Shown here: piece after piece, positions 44,068 to 46,241 of the stretch
Layout of the letters: every line of letters begins with the position of its first letter
Position numbering within the stretch: position 1 is the first letter of the stretch
Assembly (NCBI GenBank): GCA_905234795.1
Contig: CAJOIQ010000018.1
Location: forward strand, 1 to 46,241
Direction: 5' to 3'
From: an uncultured Bacteroidales bacterium
GTDB lineage: Bacteria; Bacteroidota; Bacteroidia; Bacteroidales; UBA932
DNA: 46,241 bases
Program-made: the position numbers and the translations under genes
Notes under the pieces: generated by a model
What the model was told of the DNA's origin: nothing
Seen by the model: only the letters and a program-made list of their open reading frames with translations
Databases searched by the model: none

Positions 44068-44097
44068 GAGCAACGCCTTTCATGACAAATTGACAGT

Positions 44098-44203
44098 TAA
44101 AGCACACTTATAAGCGTGGGAGACCGTTTTTGTGCTTTAGAGGGGGTTAAAAAGGATGCTTAAAGCACAATAAATGCCCTGAATTGCCCATTTTGTGCTT
44201 TAA
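44098..44203. repeat. Two tandem hairpin units with AAAGCACA ends
   Basis: Unit 1: TAAAGCACA (44098-44106) and TGTGCTTTA (44131-44139). Unit 2: TTAAAGCACAA (44160-44170) and TTGTGCTTTAA (44193-44203), an 11-bp perfect inverted repeat. The loops (about 24 and 22 bases) are not alike. The same design of two hairpins sharing ends occurs at 29101-29235. Confidence 0.65.
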
Positions 44204-44226
44204 CACGCCAATCACAAGGTTGCCGG

Positions 44227-44304
44227 GTGCACCAGGGGCTGGTTTTGCACCTGAACGGGACTAAAACAAAGGTTCTAGGTGCGCTGGAGAGCCGTAGTGC
44301 ACCT
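44227..44304. repeat. Two tandem hairpin units with GGTGCA ends
   Basis: GGTGCA (44227-44232) with TGCACC (44246-44251), enclosing CCAG/CTGG; then AGGTGC (44277-44282) with GCACCT (44299-44304). A further lone TGCACCAGG lies at 44356-44364. They follow the AAAGCACA pair directly. Confidence 0.55.
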
Positions 44305-44382
44305 GGAGAAGGAAAAGAATAGGAAATGCCCTTTCTTTTATGTATCTCTTACTTTTGCACCAGGAAGTTTTTTTCGATTCTT

Positions 44383-44424
44383 GATAGAGTTGGTGGCGGG
44401 TGGCCACCCGCCACCAACTCTATC
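44383..44424. repeat. 42-bp perfect palindrome
   Basis: Twenty-one bases starting GATAGAGTTGGTGGCGGG are followed with no loop by their exact reverse complement. There is no T-run directly after it on either strand, so it is not an ordinary terminator. It precedes the IS110 region and may mark its left boundary or insertion target. Confidence 0.7.
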
Positions 44425-44458
44425 GGAGGGGAAAAGACCGGGACCATTCCTATTTTCG

Positions 44459-44599
44459 TATTTTTGCGATCATCAAAGGAGGTCTTAGGGGATGAGCGGG
44501 AATGTATCTTGGTAAGCTCTGCTATACCGCAACAAAGTTTCTGCCGTCCCCTTCCTTTTCCCATTCTCTGGAGCTTGGGCAAGGTATAATAGGACGGCA
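44459..44599 (+). ncRNA. Possible bridge RNA region of the IS110 element
   Basis: A TATTTTTG box (44459-44466) precedes a segment with complementary pairs TGCCGTCC/GGACGGCA (44542-44549, 44592-44599), TATACC/GGTATA (44523-44528, 44583-44588) and AAGCTC/GAGCTT (44514-44519, 44571-44576). Some pairings exclude each other or would form a pseudoknot. Location upstream of the transposase agrees with the IS110 subgroup. The RNA itself is inference. Confidence 0.4.
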
Positions 44600-44683
44600 T
44601 TGGCCGATCTTGAGTTCATCCAAGAGTCAAAGCGGTGGATTATGGGGAAGACCGTATGTTCAACTTCATAATTCATCTTCAGT

Positions 44684-45748
44684 ATGAAGCATTTACAACT
44701 CAAGGATGGAGACAGGCTGCGCCGACAATGCATCGGCGTGGACATCTCCAAGAAGAAGTTCACGTTCTGCCTGTGCCAGAGCACCGAGCAGGACCTGCAC
44801 TTCTACACAAAGCCCAAGGAGTTTGACAACTCTGAAACGGGCTTCAGACACTTACTGGAATGGAGCGGGACCGAGGTCGACAGTTCCGTTCCATATTCTT
44901 TTCTCATGGAGACAACCGGTTGTTACCACGAGTCCCTTGCTCTGTTTCTAGCCCGGAAGGGCATGACAGTCATTGTCGTACATGCCAATAAGGCAAAGAA
45001 CTTCGCACGGCTCAACGGACAGAGAACCAAGACAGACCCCGTTGACAGCAGGATGCTGGCAACGATGGGCTGCGATACTCCCGGGCTCAAGCCGTGGCCT
45101 ATCCCGGATGAGAAGTATCTTCGGCTCAGGGATATGAGCCGCCTTTCCGAGCAGCTGGAGAAGACACGTACGCAGGTCCTTTGCAGGATGGAGGCCGTAA
45201 AGCACTCCGGATATGTGACCAAGAGCGTTCTGAGGGCCCATAAGTCACTGCTCAGGTCCATTGAAAAGGTTCAGGCGGCCAATGAAAAAGATATGTCCGA
45301 ACTGGTCAATGGCGACCCGGTCATCAAGGCCGGAGTGGATAATATGGAGTCCATCAAGTGTATCGGCAAAAAGACGGCTGTCCTGGTCACCGCAGAGACG
45401 CTTGGTTTTCACCAGATGACCAGCGCCAAGCAGGTGGCCAGTTATGCCGGTCTGGATGTCAAGAAGGAACAGTCCGGCGACGCTGAGAAGAAAGGGCATA
45501 TGACCAAGCGGGGCAACGCCCACCTTCGTGCAGGGTTGTACTTACCAGCGATGGTCGCGTCCTGGAGCAACCCGCAGCTGATGGATGATTACAAAAGGAT
45601 ATGCGCCTCTCATCCTCAGTCAAAGAACATTGCCCTCGTGGCGTTGGAGAGGAAGCTTCTTTGCTTGATGTACTCCCTCTGGAAAAGCGGCAAGGAGTGG
45701 GACCCGGAATATGGTCAGGATAAAAAACAGGAGGAGGCGATGTCATGA
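44684..45748 (+). CDS. IS110-family DEDD transposase/recombinase
   Basis: 354 residues. The N-terminal RuvC-like DEDD domain has Asp20 (CIGVDISKKKF), Glu76 (FLMETTGCY), and Asp118 and Asp121 (KTDPVDSRMLA). A coiled-coil segment follows (LSEQLEKTRTQVL). The C-terminal Tnp_IS116/IS110/IS902 domain has SIKCIGKKTAVLVTAETLGFHQMTSAKQVASYAGLDVKKEQSG and KRGNAHLRAGLYLPAMVASW, including the candidate serine. The protein looks complete, so the copy could be active. Its stop overlaps the next ATG (ATGA). Confidence 0.93.
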   Translation: MKHLQLKDGDRLRRQCIGVDISKKKFTFCLCQSTEQDLHFYTKPKEFDNSETGFRHLLEWSGTEVDSSVPYSFLMETTGCYHESLALFLARKGMTVIVVHANKAKNFARLNGQRTKTDPVDSRMLATMGCDTPGLKPWPIPDEKYLRLRDMSRLSEQLEKTRTQVLCRMEAVKHSGYVTKSVLRAHKSLLRSIEKVQAANEKDMSELVNGDPVIKAGVDNMESIKCIGKKTAVLVTAETLGFHQMTSAKQVASYAGLDVKKEQSGDAEKKGHMTKRGNAHLRAGLYLPAMVASWSNPQLMDDYKRICASHPQSKNIALVALERKLLCLMYSLWKSGKEWDPEYGQDKKQEEAMS

Positions 45749-46007
45749 AAGCAAAGACACTCAAACTTATCGAAAAGCTTGCCCGCGATGTCAGAAGAGG
45801 TGACGAGCTGTGTGACTATAATCCCGTTTTCATGGAGCTCTTCGGCAGCCTGTTCCTCACATTATCCCTTATCTCGAAGCGACCCCGACCATGCAACCGC
45901 TGGAGTTCGGCGATCCCAGGGTTATCCAAGACCTGCATGACTTTTGGATGAAGAGAGACCCTTTTGAGGGCATTGTTTACAACCCTCACCAATCAGACGA
46001 AGAGTAA
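45745..46007 (+). pseudogene. Second ORF of the IS110 element, split by a frameshift
   Basis: The frame starting at 45745 encodes MKAKTLKLIEKLARDV and then GDELCDYNPVFMELFGSL, after which it degenerates and stops at 45951. From about 45855 the -1 frame continues with HIIPYLEATPTMQPLEFG and then DFWMKRDPFEGIVYNP, ending at the TAA at 46005-46007. Both halves look like genuine protein sequence, so either one base was lost or a programmed frameshift joins them (87 residues in total). I recognise no family. It is translationally coupled to the transposase, suggesting an accessory protein. Confidence 0.6.
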
Positions 46008-46050
46008 TCGACCATCTGACTACTGTCCAATACCATTCTGAAGATGAAAG

Positions 46051-46105
46051 AAAAAAAGATTGAAAACACCCTTGTTTCGACCCGAGGAGCTCGTTTTCAA
46101 TCTTT
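46051..46105 (-). terminator. Hairpin with T-run on the minus strand
   Basis: AAAGATTGAAAAC (46055-46067) and GTTTTCAATCTTT (46093-46105) form a 13-bp perfect stem. On the minus strand it is followed by seven T (plus-strand A run 46051-46057). It could end a transcript entering from the right, protecting the element, or be part of the IS right end. Confidence 0.5.
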
Positions 46106-46107
46106 GA

Positions 46108-46176
46108 AATAACAAGCATATGGCGCTCTCCGGAGCTATCGGGCCCTGAATAGGGGTCCTGCTTGTCGTATGCAAA
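46108..46176. repeat. Structured right-flank region of the IS110 element
   Basis: ACAAGC and GCTTGT enclose a block with CTCCGGAG and a hairpin GGGCCCT/AGGGGTCC. No ORF. It may belong to the insertion-sequence end or its target; nothing further can be decided. Confidence 0.35.
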
Positions 46177-46233
46177 TATGGCAAAAATAACGTTCTGAAA
46201 AAAATTTTACTTTTTTCTTGTTTTTTTAAGCAG

Positions 46234-46241
46234 TATCTTTG
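46234..46241 (+). promoter_or_regulatory. -7 box at the window end
   Basis: TATCTTTG occupies the last eight bases, preceded by a T-rich stretch at the -33 distance. It presumably serves a gene just beyond the window. Confidence 0.4.

Larger units (their letters stand above)
44425..45748 (+). mobile_element. IS110-family insertion sequence (ends not determined)
   Basis: Consists of an untranslated stretch 44425-44683 and the DEDD transposase gene 44684-45748, probably extending through the frameshifted ORF to about 46007. IS110 elements have no conventional terminal inverted repeats, make no target duplications, and use a bridge RNA coded in their non-coding end, so exact ends cannot be fixed from one copy. 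The region 44466-44683 contains several complementary pairs consistent with structured RNA. Confidence 0.7.

Noticed and set aside
44098..44304. CRISPR-like or iteron array
   Set aside because: Units come as inverted, not direct, repeats with unequal spacing and two sequence classes; no replication gene is nearby.

Overview
The window is chromosomal DNA from a high-GC (roughly 57-58 %) member of the Bacteroidales. Evidence: sigma-ABfr promoters of the form TTTG-N19/20-TAnnTTTG occur upstream of at least six transcription units; there are no convincing Shine-Dalgarno sites; the gene content is typical (SDR-type threonine dehydrogenase divergent from kbl, DUF4954, eukaryote-like NADP-IDH, CNNM/hemolysin, BaiN flavoprotein, rsfS-ftsH-cdsA-psd); and lipoprotein signals are frequent. 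I cannot name the genus. A gut Rikenellaceae- or Prevotella-like lineage would fit.

Layout. (1) 1-4650, minus: an RND tripartite efflux operon (adaptor, HAE1 permease, and the start of the outer-membrane factor cut by the window edge). (2) 4782-12618, minus: a citrate block, citX - DUF4954 - citC/citG fusion - aconitase - isocitrate dehydrogenase, with an internal promoter before citCG. (3) 12689-14823, plus: kdsC - maf - mutY, convergent with serB (minus). (4) 16143-20448, plus: CNNM transporter - YgjP-like metallopeptidase - BaiN flavoprotein - small lipoprotein - rmuC, convergent with a minus operon 25039-20417: flavodiiron protein - two lipoproteins - heptose-7-P kinase - heptose-1-P nucleotidyltransferase/GmhB fusion. 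(5) 25095-28848: a DUF389 membrane protein, a candidate small RNA of about 117 nt with its own promoter and terminator, and divergent tdh/kbl for threonine to glycine. (6) tRNA-Cys, a repeat-rich gap, a MINPP-like phosphatase, then a six-gene plus run ligA - yihY/brkB - rel - Big_5 lipoprotein - outer-membrane protein - ispG. (7) 40182-44013, minus: rsfS - ftsH - cdsA - psd. (8) 44014-46241: an accessory end with tandem hairpin repeats, a 42-bp perfect palindrome and an IS110-family element carrying a frameshifted second ORF.

The most unusual feature is a dispersed family of palindromic elements. At least six long inverted repeats (arms about 19-35 bp) share little sequence in their arms except for one related pair, but share a loop with the core GGCCGAT, usually GGGCCGATG preceded by an A/T-rich run. 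They sit in frame inside citCG (with one arm plus loop tandemly duplicated), the heptose nucleotidyltransferase, the BaiN flavoprotein, the ligA C-terminus (two copies, opposite loop orientations) and ispG. In ispG the element lies at the place where the extra A* domain usual for this phylum is missing. A possible further copy lies between tRNA-Cys and the MINPP gene. A different palindromic cluster is inserted in frame in aconitase. In three genes the outer arm is an inverted copy of the host coding sequence next to it. This recalls the Rickettsia palindromic elements in being in-frame, but here the loop rather than the arm is conserved.
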